64,000 nt of DNA from Thiohalocapsa sp. ML1 (GTDB lineage: Bacteria > Pseudomonadota > Gammaproteobacteria > Chromatiales > Chromatiaceae), in contig NZ_JABX01000029.1 of NCBI RefSeq assembly GCF_001469165.1, forward strand, positions 1-64,000, read 5' to 3'. The notes below the pieces were generated by a model. That model was not told the origin of the DNA, searched no databases, and saw nothing but the letters and a program-made list of their open reading frames with translations. Position numbers and translations under genes: made by a program. Every line of letters starts with the position of its first letter. Position 1 is the stretch's first letter. Below are positions 43,124-51,221 of the stretch, piece after piece.

Positions 43124-44092
43124 TCAACAGTCGCGGCAGATCTCGTGCGCGAACGCCTCAAGTTTCTGCGTGTCGGCGGCGAACAGGCGAATCCCCTCGG
43201 CGAGCTTCTCCGTGGCCATGGCGTCCTCGTTGACGGCCCAGCGGAAGGTCTTCTCATTGAAGCTCTGCCGCGGCAGGTGCATGTCCGCGGCGGCGGCGGG
43301 GTCGAGCTTGCGCGGCACATCGCCGTCGGATTCGGCGAGCTCGGCGAGCAGCTTTGGCGCGATGGTCAGGTAGTCGCAGCCGGCGAGCTCCAGGATTTCG
43401 TCTACGTTGCGGAAGCTCGCGCCCATGACGATGGTCTCGTAGCCGTGGTGCTTGTAATAGTTGAATATTTCCGTCACCGAGCGCACGCCCGGGTCCTCGT
43501 CCGCCGGATAGCCGGGCACGTTCTCGGCGTTCTTGTACCAGTCCAGGATGCGGCCGACGAAGGGCGAGATCAGCGTTACGCCGGCATCTGCGCAGGCCAC
43601 GGCCTGCGGGAAGCTGAACAATAGGGTTAGGTTGCAGTGGATGCCGCGTCGCTCCAACACCTCGGCGGCGCCGATCCCTTCCCAGGTGGCGGCGATCTTG
43701 AACAGGACCTGCTGTGACGGGTCGACGCCGATATCTTCGTAGAGCGCGATCAGCCCCTCGCACCGGGCGATGGTGCCCTCGGTGTCGAAGGACAGCCGGG
43801 CGTCGATCTCGGTGGACACGCGCCCGGGGACGATGTTCAGGATCTCGCCGCCGAAGTTCACGGCCAGCTTGTCCATGGTCCAGCGCGCCTGCTCCAGTGC
43901 GCTGCCGCCGCGTCCCTTGCCGAAGGCAACGGCGTCTTCCACCAGATGCCGGTACTGTGGCAACTGCGCGGCCTTGTACAGGAGCGACGGGTTTGTCGTG
44001 GCGTCCTGCGGCTTGTACTCGGCGATGCTGTCGAAGTCGCCGGTATCGGCGACCACGGTGGTCATGGTCTTGAGTTGGTCGAGCTTGCTCAT
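43124..44092 (-). CDS. tal: Transaldolase
   Basis: Pentose-phosphate pathway enzyme of the TalB group, 322 aa. It moves a dihydroxyacetone unit between sugar phosphates. ATG 44092 begins [20 protein letters not shown]. The Schiff-base Lys is in [11 protein letters not shown], and DATTNPSLL and [10 protein letters not shown] are standard motifs. The longer open frame up to 44404 is without homology. It is transcribed divergently from the CHAD gene. Confidence 0.97.
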   Translation of the reverse strand: MSKLDQLKTMTTVVADTGDFDSIAEYKPQDATTNPSLLYKAAQLPQYRHLVEDAVAFGKGRGGSALEQARWTMDKLAVNFGGEILNIVPGRVSTEIDARLSFDTEGTIARCEGLIALYEDIGVDPSQQVLFKIAATWEGIGAAEVLERRGIHCNLTLLFSFPQAVACADAGVTLISPFVGRILDWYKNAENVPGYPADEDPGVRSVTEIFNYYKHHGYETIVMGASFRNVDEILELAGCDYLTIAPKLLAELAESDGDVPRKLDPAAAADMHLPRQSFNEKTFRWAVNEDAMATEKLAEGIRLFAADTQKLEAFAHEICRDC

Positions 44093-44280
44093 CGGTGCTC
44101 CCGTGGGGACGGAAATCCCGGCCTCTGCGTGCTCGCGCCGTGCGCGCCTGCGGCGGCTGCCGGGCTCTGAAACAGGATTGTCCGGTCGCCTATGCGGCTT
44201 TGATAGTTCGGGAATACCCGTACCACGGCGACGAGTCGTGGATTCACCGAGGCGCGAAGGTTTCTTTTTGTAACAAGGAG

Positions 44281-44310
44281 TTCCGAGAATTGTCATCATT
44301 CTGTCATAAT
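44281..44310 (+). promoter_or_regulatory. Possible sigma-70 promoter before the CHAD gene
   Basis: TTCCGA (44281-44286) and CATAAT (44305-44310) are 18 bp apart in a locally AT-rich stretch. A transcript from here would carry the GGCCCTC repeat in its leader. The -35 match is weak. Confidence 0.35.
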
Positions 44311-44345
44311 ATAGATAGGCACAAGGCCGGCGGGCCTGTCGGATC

Positions 44346-44370
44346 CGGCCCTCGGCCCTCGGCCCTCGGC
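44346..44370. repeat. CGGCCCT heptad array, copy D
   Basis: CGGCCCT is repeated three and a half times without error. This copy lies between divergent genes (tal and CHAD) and so differs from the stop-codon-linked arrays. The remaining bases of the 44093-44449 gap hold no gene. Confidence 0.92.
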
Positions 44371-44449
44371 TTCGGCATCGTTGTGAAGCTTGACGCATCT
44401 GCACACATTTAGCGCAGTCAAAGAGTCCAGGAGGTTACACGCAGTTCTC

Positions 44450-46051
44450 ATGAACCCGGTCGCAACGGACTACCTGCTTCCACCTGAGCAGGACATGGAC
44501 AGCATCGCCGCCGCCATTCGCGCGGCCTTCCGCTGCGAGCAGGAGCCGCCTGCCAGCAGCGAGCGGCGCTTTTTCGACAGCTTTGAATGGAGCCTGTACC
44601 AGGCCGGTGCGGCGCTGGAAGAGGTGTCTGCCGCCGGTCGCCGCGAGCTCGTCTGGGAGGATCTCGCCGACAGCGGCGCCGTGCTGGCGCGCCAGTCGAT
44701 CAGCACCGAGCCGGGGCTCGTCGCCGAGCTGCCGCTGGGGCCGGTGCGCGAGCGCCTCGCGCCGGTGCTCGGCGTGCGCCGGCTCTTGGCGCTTCTGACC
44801 CTCACGAGCACCAGCCGGACGCTGCGAGTGCTGAACGCCGACGACAAGACCGTTGTGCGCATCGTGCTAGAGCAGGCGCGCATCGTCGACGATGGCCCTG
44901 GCCATGACAGGCTGCTGCCGGCGCGGCTTCGGCTCGTCGGCGTGCGCGGCTATCAAGAGGAGCACGCGGAGGTGTCGGCAGAGCTCCGCGCGCTGCTGCC
45001 GCTGGCGCCGGCGCACGCGCCGCTGTTACTGGAAGGCCTTGCCGCCATCGGCCGGCGGCCCGGCGGCTATTCATCGAAGCTCGACTACCGACTCGACCCC
45101 GGCGAGCGCGCCGAGGCCGCGACCCGCACCATCCTGCTCGGGCTCCTGGACACCATCGAGGCCAACGTCGACGGCACCCGCCGCAACCTTGACCCCGAGT
45201 TTCTGCATGACCTGCGCGTTGCGACGCGCCGCACCCGCTCGGCGCTCGGCCAGATCAAGGGCGTGCTGCCAGCGGCCATCGTCGCGGACTTCAAGGCCCG
45301 CTTCGCGTGGCTGCAGCAGGTGACGGGGCCGGTGCGCGACCTTGATGTCTACCTGCTCGACTTCCCGACTCTGAAGGCCGACCTGCCGGCGGCGCTGCGC
45401 GAGGACCTGGAACCGCTCAAGGACTGGCTCGCCGGGCATTACGATGCGGCGCAGCGCGCGCTCGCCGACGCGCTGGCGGGCGAGTCCTTCGCCAGGCTCC
45501 TGCGCGAGTGGCGGGCGTTCCTGGAGGCGCCGTCGCGGCCGGGGGCAGATCGGGCCGCCAAGCAAGCCACAGCGCCTATCAAGCGCGTCGCGGACAAGCG
45601 CATTCGGCGCATGCACCGGCGTGTGCTCGACGAGGGGCGCGCCATCACCGACGCGTCCCCCTCGGAGGAGCTGCACGAGCTGCGCAAGAGCTGCAAGAAG
45701 CTCCGCTACCTGATGGAGTTCTTCCAGAGCCTGTACCCGGCCGCCGACATCAAGGAGCTCATCAAGCAGATGAAGCTGCTGCTGGACAATTTGGGCGGCT
45801 TTCAGGACCTCGCCGTGCAGGCCGCGCACCTGCGCGAGACCGCGGCGATGATGCAGGCGGCGGGCGCCGCACCGCTCGGCACTTTGCTCGCCATGGGCGC
45901 ACTCATCGGCCACATGCTGGAGCAGCAGCAGCGGGCGCGGCGGGAGTTTGCACGCATCTTCGCGGACTTCGACAGCGATGCGAACGCGGCGCTGTTCGCG
46001 CAGTTGTTCACGCCGCCGAGTGCGCTCGCGGACGCGGAGGTGTCGGCGTGA
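44450..46051 (+). CDS. CHAD-domain protein
   Basis: A 533-aa protein with a CHAD domain in its second half (about 210-510), an all-helical module with conserved histidines, here LHDLRVATRRTRSAL and LHELRKSCKKLRYL. CHAD domains bind inorganic polyphosphate. The N-terminal half (about 40-180) resembles a worn CYTH-like domain, but the ExExK signature is not visible. ATG 44450 is chosen; GGAGG lies about 15 bp upstream. The TGA stop overlaps the GTG start of the ParA-like gene, a tight coupling that suggests placement of polyphosphate granules. Confidence 0.85.
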   Translation: MNPVATDYLLPPEQDMDSIAAAIRAAFRCEQEPPASSERRFFDSFEWSLYQAGAALEEVSAAGRRELVWEDLADSGAVLARQSISTEPGLVAELPLGPVRERLAPVLGVRRLLALLTLTSTSRTLRVLNADDKTVVRIVLEQARIVDDGPGHDRLLPARLRLVGVRGYQEEHAEVSAELRALLPLAPAHAPLLLEGLAAIGRRPGGYSSKLDYRLDPGERAEAATRTILLGLLDTIEANVDGTRRNLDPEFLHDLRVATRRTRSALGQIKGVLPAAIVADFKARFAWLQQVTGPVRDLDVYLLDFPTLKADLPAALREDLEPLKDWLAGHYDAAQRALADALAGESFARLLREWRAFLEAPSRPGADRAAKQATAPIKRVADKRIRRMHRRVLDEGRAITDASPSEELHELRKSCKKLRYLMEFFQSLYPAADIKELIKQMKLLLDNLGGFQDLAVQAAHLRETAAMMQAAGAAPLGTLLAMGALIGHMLEQQQRARREFARIFADFDSDANAALFAQLFTPPSALADAEVSA

Positions 46052-46794
46052 AGATCATCGGCGTTTACAGCATCAAGGGCGGCGTCGGCAAGACCTCGAG
46101 TACCGTCAACCTGGCCTACCTCGCCGCCGCAGGCGGTCATCGCACGCTGGTGTGGGACCTGGACCCGCAGGGGGCCGCGAGCTACTACTTCCGCGTCAAG
46201 CCCAAGATCAAGGGTGGCGGCCGGGCGCTGCTGCGCGGCAAGCGCCCGCTGGACGACGTCATCAAGGGGACGGACTTCGAGCTGCTGGACCTGCTGCCGT
46301 CGGACTTTTCCTACCGCAACATGGACATCCTGCTGGAGGGCGAGAAGAAGAAGCCCACCGGCCAGCTCCGGCGCCTGCTGAGGCCGCTGGTGGGGGAGTA
46401 TGACTACGTGCTGTTCGACTGCCCGCCGAGCATCTCGCTGATGTCCGAGAACATCTTCCGCGCCGCCGATGCGCTGTTGGTACCGCTGATTCCGAGCACG
46501 TTGTCCGCGCGTACGCTGACGCAGTTGCTCGGCTTTCTGGCCAAACAGGACGGCGTCGGCGCGCTCAAGGTGCTGCCGTTCTTCTCCATGGTCGACGCCG
46601 AGCGCAGCCTGCACACGGACACCATCGCCCGGCTCTGTGCCGAGCACCCCGAGATCCTCGCCGCCCGCATCCCGCTCGCCGCCGAGGTGGAGCGCATGGG
46701 CCTGCACCGCATGCCGCTGCCGGCCTATGCGCCGTCGAATGCGGCGTCGGCAGCGTATCGGGCGCTGTGGGGGGAGGTTGAACGGGCGGTGTAG
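46048..46794 (+). CDS. ParA/MinD-family ATPase
   Basis: A deviant-Walker ATPase that positions cargo, 248 aa. GTG 46048 overlaps the CHAD stop (GTGA). The P-loop KGGVGKTSS lies at residues 10-18 with the signature Lys, the switch I region is WDLDPQGA, and Walker B is VLFDCPPS. No ParB gene or parS site is near, so it is an orphan ParA, more likely serving the CHAD protein or polyphosphate than chromosome segregation. Two heptad arrays start 6 bp after its stop. Confidence 0.9.
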   Translation: MKIIGVYSIKGGVGKTSSTVNLAYLAAAGGHRTLVWDLDPQGAASYYFRVKPKIKGGGRALLRGKRPLDDVIKGTDFELLDLLPSDFSYRNMDILLEGEKKKPTGQLRRLLRPLVGEYDYVLFDCPPSISLMSENIFRAADALLVPLIPSTLSARTLTQLLGFLAKQDGVGALKVLPFFSMVDAERSLHTDTIARLCAEHPEILAARIPLAAEVERMGLHRMPLPAYAPSNAASAAYRALWGEVERAV

Positions 46795-46800
46795 GTGGGA

Positions 46801-46835
46801 AGTACGGAGTACGGAGTACGGAGTACGGAGTACGG
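46801..46835. repeat. AGTACGG x5 heptad array behind the ParA gene
   Basis: Five perfect copies of AGTACGG in tandem, beginning 6 bp after the ParA stop codon. No degeneration between copies points to recent expansion or ongoing homogenisation. Confidence 0.97.
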
Positions 46836-46857
46836 GGCCGAAACCGCCGTTCTCACT

Positions 46858-46948
46858 TCAAACTTCACCCTTCAAACTTCACCCTTCACCCTTCACCCTT
46901 CACCCTTCACCCTTCTCCCTTCTCCCTTCTCCCTTCTCCCTTCACCCG
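46858..46948. repeat. TCACCCT/TCTCCCT heptad array (13 units) overlapping a gene end
   Basis: Thirteen 7-nt units: TCAAACT and TCACCCT alternating, then TCACCCT in series, four of TCTCCCT and a final TCACCC-type unit. On the minus strand it encodes the last residues and the stop codon (46907-46909) of the YheT-like hydrolase. Variants are grouped in blocks, as expected from stepwise duplication. Confidence 0.97.
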
Positions 46949-47914
46949 CAGCGCTCGCACGATCCGCTCTTCAAGCCAATACACCGGCCGCCACGGCAAG
47001 GGGCCGGCGATGAAGCCGACGTGGCCGCCGTGGGCTGCGAGCTCCAGCGTGACGCCGGGCCCGAGCTCGTGCGCGAAGGGCACGCTTGCCGGGAACAGGA
47101 AGGGATCATCGAGCGCATGGATGATCAGCGTGTCCAGCTCGATGGCGGGCAGAAACTGCCGGCAGCTCGCGCGCTGGTAGTAGTCGAAAACGCCGGCGAA
47201 GCCGTTCAGCGGGGCGGTGATGGCATCGTCGAAGCGGTTGAAGTCGCGGATGTCGTCGAGGGCGAGATCCGGCGCGAGAGCAGGGGGCAGTGGCCGGTCG
47301 GCGAACTTGCGCCGGAAGCTCTGCTTTAGCCGCGTGACCAAGTGGTTGCGGTAGATGCGCGAGAGACCGAGGTCGAGCCGCAGCATCGCATCGCGCAGCA
47401 CAAAGGGCGGTGAGACTGCGATGGCCTGCTCCAAGTGCAGCTCGTCTCGCCCTTCACCGAGGTACTTGAGCAGCAGGTTCGCGCCCAGCGAGAAGCCCAC
47501 CGCCGCCCGCGGCGGCCCGCCCGGGTCCTGCGCCAGCGCGGCGAGCACCTCGGCCAAGTCGCCGCTGGCCCCGGAGTGATAGGACCGTTCCAGCCGGTTG
47601 GGCTCGTCGCCGGCGCCGCGCAGGTGCATGAACAGGGGCCGGAAACCCTCGCGCGCGAGTCGTGCCACCAGCGCGCTGGCGTAGTGGGAGCGCAGGTCCC
47701 CCTCCAGGCCGTGGATGATGAGCACGCCGGGGCCGTCGCCCGCGCCGATGGTCAGGTCGATGAAGTCGCCGTCCGCGAGCTCGATGCGCCGGCGGGTCAG
47801 CACCAGCCCGTCGGTGGGCGTCGCCCGCCGCGCGAGGCTGCCCCACAAGGTTTGCAAATGCGCGCCGGGCAGCCACCAGGCGGGCTTGAAGTCACTGGTC
47901 CTCATCCGGCCCAT
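46907..47914 (-). CDS. YheT-family alpha/beta hydrolase
   Basis: A predicted cytoplasmic carboxylesterase of 335 aa, subfamily YheT/ABHD1-like. The N-terminal region carries LPGAHLQTLWGSL, the core has VLIIHGLEGDLRSHY, the nucleophile elbow is GFSLGANLLLKYLGEG, the Asp lies in HALDDPFLFP and the His in AAHGGHVGF. All triad positions are present. The final 13 residues (RVKGEGRREKGEG) and the stop are translated from the heptad array, so a one-unit change would shift the frame and alter the tail. MRTSDF at 47905 is an alternative start. Confidence 0.9.
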   Translation of the reverse strand: MGRMRTSDFKPAWWLPGAHLQTLWGSLARRATPTDGLVLTRRRIELADGDFIDLTIGAGDGPGVLIIHGLEGDLRSHYASALVARLAREGFRPLFMHLRGAGDEPNRLERSYHSGASGDLAEVLAALAQDPGGPPRAAVGFSLGANLLLKYLGEGRDELHLEQAIAVSPPFVLRDAMLRLDLGLSRIYRNHLVTRLKQSFRRKFADRPLPPALAPDLALDDIRDFNRFDDAITAPLNGFAGVFDYYQRASCRQFLPAIELDTLIIHALDDPFLFPASVPFAHELGPGVTLELAAHGGHVGFIAGPLPWRPVYWLEERIVRALRVKGEGRREKGEG

Positions 47915-48003
47915 GCTGGCCTCGCATCGGGGTGGTCGGCGCTCGCGGGCGGTCTTGCGACCCGGCTGCGGTGGCCCGCGGACGTGCTTGGAAATCGGTG
48001 CGA

Positions 48004-48038
48004 CAAAAAAACCGCCCCCGGGCAGCCCCGGGGGCGGT
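48004..48038 (-). terminator. Intrinsic terminator of soxYZ
   Basis: A 12-bp perfect stem (ACCGCCCCCGGG with its complement) with a 4-nt loop at 48011-48038, followed on the minus strand by a run of about seven T. It lies 48 bp after the soxZ stop and is the strongest canonical terminator in the window. Confidence 0.95.
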
Positions 48039-48085
48039 CATCTTCGGCAGGTCGGCGCAGGCGTGGCCCGCGCCGTTCTCGCGTG

Positions 48086-48397
48086 TCAACTGATCTCGGC
48101 GGTGCCGCTCTCGGTGGCGCCTTTGTTGTCCACCCAGGTGATCTCGACCGTGTCGCCGGGCTCGCCGCCGTTGAACTTGAACGACAGGTAGGGGTTCTTG
48201 GAGATGCCGCCGCTCCACAGCGCGGTCATCACCGTCTGGTCCTTCCACTTCGCAGTCACTTCCTGGATGAAGTGGGCCGGGATGGGCTCGCCGGTGTCTT
48301 TGTCCTTGCGGAGCCCGGTTTCCATCTCGTGGCTCATCAGGGACTTGACGGTGGTGACGCCGCCGGTTGCCTTGGCGCGGATCTTGATATTGGACAT
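48086..48397 (-). CDS. soxZ: Thiosulfate-oxidation carrier protein SoxZ
   Basis: The SoxZ subunit of the SoxYZ carrier that holds the sulfur substrate in the periplasm. The 103-aa product starts MSNIKIRAKATGGVTTVK and has SHEMETGLRKD, PAHFIQEVTA and the terminal DTVEITWVDNKG block. As usual it has no signal peptide and is exported with SoxY. It follows soxY by 55 bp and ends before a strong terminator. soxA, soxX and soxB are not in the window, in line with the split sox loci of purple sulfur bacteria. Confidence 0.97.
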   Translation of the reverse strand: MSNIKIRAKATGGVTTVKSLMSHEMETGLRKDKDTGEPIPAHFIQEVTAKWKDQTVMTALWSGGISKNPYLSFKFNGGEPGDTVEITWVDNKGATESGTAEIS

Positions 48398-48452
48398 GTC
48401 GGTGTACCTCTGGATCGGTCCGGTCGGTGAAGGGATAGGGCAGGGTGCGGGG

Positions 48453-48926
48453 TCAGCCGCCGCAGCCGCCGATGGTTACCTTCACGGACTTCGAAGCGCT
48501 GAGCAGACCGGCGTCGGTCTGCACGACGGCGACGACGTCGGAGGTCTTGGCCATCTTGATACGCGTCGACACGAAGGGCACCGCGTCGGAGCCCAGCTCG
48601 AAGGAGGCGATCAGCGGGGTGTTGTTGCCGCTCGCGATGATCGAGATGGCCTTGGCGTTCTCGACTTCGCTCTCGACGGTCACCGGCACGACGGCGCCGT
48701 TCTCGGCGATGTCGGGGGCCTTGACCTTGACCTTGTCGCTGGCCTCGGTGGCGTCGGAGCCGAACAGGTCGCTCAGCGCGGCGGCTTGGCTGTCCGCCGC
48801 GAAGGCGGCTTCCGGCCAGTCGGCGAGCACGGCGCCCGGGGTCAGGAGCCCGGCACTCACGGCCACGCCGACGGCGCCGGCACCGAGGGAGCCCTTGAGC
48901 AGGATTCTGCGCTTTGCATCGATCAT
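48453..48926 (-). CDS. soxY: Thiosulfate-oxidation carrier protein SoxY
   Basis: The sulfur-binding subunit of SoxYZ, 157 aa. A Tat signal, KRRILLKGSLGAGAVGVAVS, starts the protein, as SoxY exports folded SoxYZ. The C terminus is the swinging-arm motif GGCGG, whose Cys carries the thiosulfate-derived sulfur. ATG 48926 has GGAGA 7-11 bp upstream. The 526-bp gap upstream (48927-49452) should hold the sox promoter; I could not identify it and see no gene there. Confidence 0.97.
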   Translation of the reverse strand: MIDAKRRILLKGSLGAGAVGVAVSAGLLTPGAVLADWPEAAFAADSQAAALSDLFGSDATEASDKVKVKAPDIAENGAVVPVTVESEVENAKAISIIASGNNTPLIASFELGSDAVPFVSTRIKMAKTSDVVAVVQTDAGLLSASKSVKVTIGGCGG

Positions 48927-49452
48927 TGGGTGTCTCCTCTGGATCGGTTGGTTGGTTCGTTGGGTCGATCGTCTGATCTGGTTGCGGCAGCCTGCCTGCT
49001 GCCGGTCGCGTTGGGCCAACGCGGGCACTGGGTCATCGGCGCACGGCCCACGCGCCGCCAAGCGAACAGGGGGCCGCCGCCCGTGCCGGTCAGCGACCAT
49101 CGGGGCGATAGCCGGTGGAAGACTGCGGGAAGGCTTAAGTTCCGAACCGACCGTGTACCTTGCATTGCGCTGGTTGTGTCCACCAAGCGTGAAGGGCGAC
49201 GTGCTGGCATGCGCACAGCGCGCGACTGAGGACAACGGCGGGGCCTCCTGGTGCTTCTCTTTTCTGTTTGCCGTCGATCATTGGCTCCTGTCTGCGGAGC
49301 CTTTGTCGAACCCGCAGCGTGCCTGGTTGGGCGACGCGGCGCTGGCCCTCGTCGACGATGGCCGAAGCTTAGCCTATCCATGACGGGGTGGAAATAGCGC
49401 TAACCCCTGCTGGCTGTGGCGAAGTTGTGGCTGCGGTTGCGGCCGACGCCGG

Positions 49453-50928
49453 TCATCGGGGCTTCTTGCGGCTTTGCTCCTCGGTGCGCAGCTCCGCGAG
49501 CCGCACCTGGATCTTGGACGCTAAGTGAAAGTCGAGCCCGGGCTGGCGCAACGCGAGCTCCAACTGGCGCACCGCGGGCTCCAAGTCGCCGCTGCGGTAC
49601 AGGTACTCCGCCCGCCAGCGCATGGCGGCACCCGCGTCGCCAACTTTGCCCGCGGCATCGGCCATGATCTGGTAGACGGGCGTGATGTCCGGGCGCAGGG
49701 CCACCAAGCGCTCCAGCGTGGCCAGGGCCTCGGCAGGGCGGCCGGCATCCAGCAGCGCCTCGGCGTAAGCCTGCTGCAGCGGCCAGCTCCCCGGCGCCAG
49801 CCCCACGGCGCTTTTGAGGTCGCGCGCGGCCTTGTCCGCGGCGCCGCGGCGCCGGTCGAGCTCCGCCTGCAAGACGACGAGCTCTACCTGGCTCGGGTGC
49901 TTTTCGATCAGCGGGGCGAGCTGCTCGGCCGCGTCGCCGAGGCTCCCGGCCCTCGCGAGGGCGCGGGCGTAGCCGTAGCGCTCGGCCGTCTCGTTGCGGT
50001 ACCGACCCCTGGCCAGGGTGTTTTTGAAGTGGCCGATGGCCTGCTCGGCGCGGTTGTAGGAGCGCTCGCGCAGGTGCGCGCGGGTCAGGTGGAAGCGCAG
50101 GCTGTCCGGCCGCTGGCTGTGGCCGAAGCGTTCGGCGCGGGCCATGGCATCGGCGATGCGGTCGCTGGTGACCGGGTGGGTGCGCAGCAGCTCCGGCGCG
50201 CCGCTCTCATAGACGCGGTTCGCCTTGGTCAGCTTGTTGAAGAAGCCCGGCATGGCGTAAGGGTCGTGACCGGCACGGGCGAGGGTGTCGATGCCGATGC
50301 TGTCGGCCTCTTCTTCGTTGGCGCGGGTGAAGTTGATCTGGCGCTGGACCATGGCCCCTTGCAGGCCCATGAGCGCCGCGGTGCCGACCTGCGAGTCCAC
50401 CGTCGCACCGAGCACGGCGGCGGCGATGAGCAAGGCCGTGGCCGGGATGGTCATCTGCTTCTGCGCCGCGAAGGCGCGCAGCAGATGGCGCTGGCTGACG
50501 TGGGCGACCTCGTGCGCCATCACCGCCGCGAGCTCGGACTCGGTCTCCGCGGCCAGGATCAGCCCCGCGTTGACGCCGATGTTGCCGGACGGGCCGGCGA
50601 AGGCATTGATGCGCGGGTCCTCGACGACGAAAAAGTCGTAGCGCCCGCGCGTGTCGCGGCTCGCGGCGACGAGCTTGCGGCCGAGGCTCTGCACGTAATC
50701 GGTCAGCAGCGGGTCTTCGGAGACGTCGAGGCTCTTGCGGACCCACTTCATGAACTCCTGGCCCAGCTCGCGCTGCTCGGTCAGCGTCAGCACGGCATCG
50801 GCGCTGTTGCCCATGTCCGGCAGGTCCAGCGCATCGCCGACGCTCGCCGCACCGCCGACGAGGCTGCCGCTCAGCACGCACAAGGCGAACAGGACGGCAC
50901 GAAGGGGTTTGGGAGCGTCGAATCGCAT
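49453..50928 (-). CDS. bepA: Periplasmic M48 metalloprotease with TPR (BepA-like)
   Basis: Outer-membrane quality-control protease and chaperone, 491 aa. A signal peptide (LRAVLFALCVLSGSLVGGAAS) precedes an M48 domain with the zinc motif HEVAH (about residue 139), NAFAGPSGNIGVNAGL upstream and the third ligand in EEEADSIG. The C-terminal half (about 270-480) forms TPR helices, for example AEQLAPLIEKHPSQVELV and ALATLERLVALRPDITPVY. The BepA assignment rests on this architecture; YggG-like paralogues lack the TPR part. Heptad repeats lie just upstream of the start. Confidence 0.9.
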   Translation of the reverse strand: MRFDAPKPLRAVLFALCVLSGSLVGGAASVGDALDLPDMGNSADAVLTLTEQRELGQEFMKWVRKSLDVSEDPLLTDYVQSLGRKLVAASRDTRGRYDFFVVEDPRINAFAGPSGNIGVNAGLILAAETESELAAVMAHEVAHVSQRHLLRAFAAQKQMTIPATALLIAAAVLGATVDSQVGTAALMGLQGAMVQRQINFTRANEEEADSIGIDTLARAGHDPYAMPGFFNKLTKANRVYESGAPELLRTHPVTSDRIADAMARAERFGHSQRPDSLRFHLTRAHLRERSYNRAEQAIGHFKNTLARGRYRNETAERYGYARALARAGSLGDAAEQLAPLIEKHPSQVELVVLQAELDRRRGAADKAARDLKSAVGLAPGSWPLQQAYAEALLDAGRPAEALATLERLVALRPDITPVYQIMADAAGKVGDAGAAMRWRAEYLYRSGDLEPAVRQLELALRQPGLDFHLASKIQVRLAELRTEEQSRKKPR

Positions 50929-50938
50929 GGTGATGAGG

Positions 50939-51008
50939 AGCTAGGGGCTAGGTGCTAGGGAACTAGGAGCTAGGGGCTAGGGAACTAGGAGGGCTTGGGG
51001 CTAGGAGC
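50939..51008. repeat. CTAGGGG/CTAGGAG heptad array
   Basis: Units such as CTAGGGG, CTAGGTG, CTAGGGA, ACTAGGA and GCTAGGG follow each other mostly at 7-nt steps, starting about 10 bp upstream of the bepA ATG. The core CTAG is kept in nearly every unit. This is the complement type of the array at 43081 and at 51194. Confidence 0.88.
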
Positions 51009-51048
51009 TAGCGAGGCGTCGCCTCAGACCGACGAGTCGTGCTGATCG

Positions 51049-51095
51049 CTATCGAAATCGAAATCGAAATCGGGATCGCTATCGAAATCGAAACC
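51049..51095. repeat. ATCGAA hexamer array
   Basis: ATCGAA/ATCGGG/ATCGCT hexamers are repeated about seven times. This one has a 6-nt, not 7-nt, period, and lies between two heptad arrays in the bepA-VWA gap. Confidence 0.85.
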
Positions 51096-51145
51096 CAACC
51101 AAGTGGCAACGGTCCCGATCCCAATCCCGAAAGTGAGCCAAAGCG

Positions 51146-51221
51146 CCGAGGGCGGAGGCGGGCTCCCTTGGCCCTCGGCCCTCGGCCCTGATGCCTAGGC
51201 CCCTAGCCCCTAGCCCCTGTT
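51146..51221. repeat. GGGCCGA element (copy E) followed by a CCCTAGC heptad array at a stop codon
   Basis: A GGGCCGA-type palindrome (51146-51190) is followed by CCTAGGC, CCCTAGC, CCCTAGC, CCCTGTT (51194-51221). The last unit ends exactly one base before the VWA stop codon (51222-51224 on the minus strand). Two different heptad families adjoin here. Confidence 0.9.

Noticed and set aside
46801-46948. Heptad arrays considered as CRISPR or as intrinsic terminators
   Set aside because: There are no spacers. The AGTACGG and TCACCCT units are not self-complementary, so no hairpin plus T tract forms.
51049-51095. Counting the ATCGAA repeats as part of the seven-base class
   Set aside because: The unit is six bases. 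It is reported separately as an exception.
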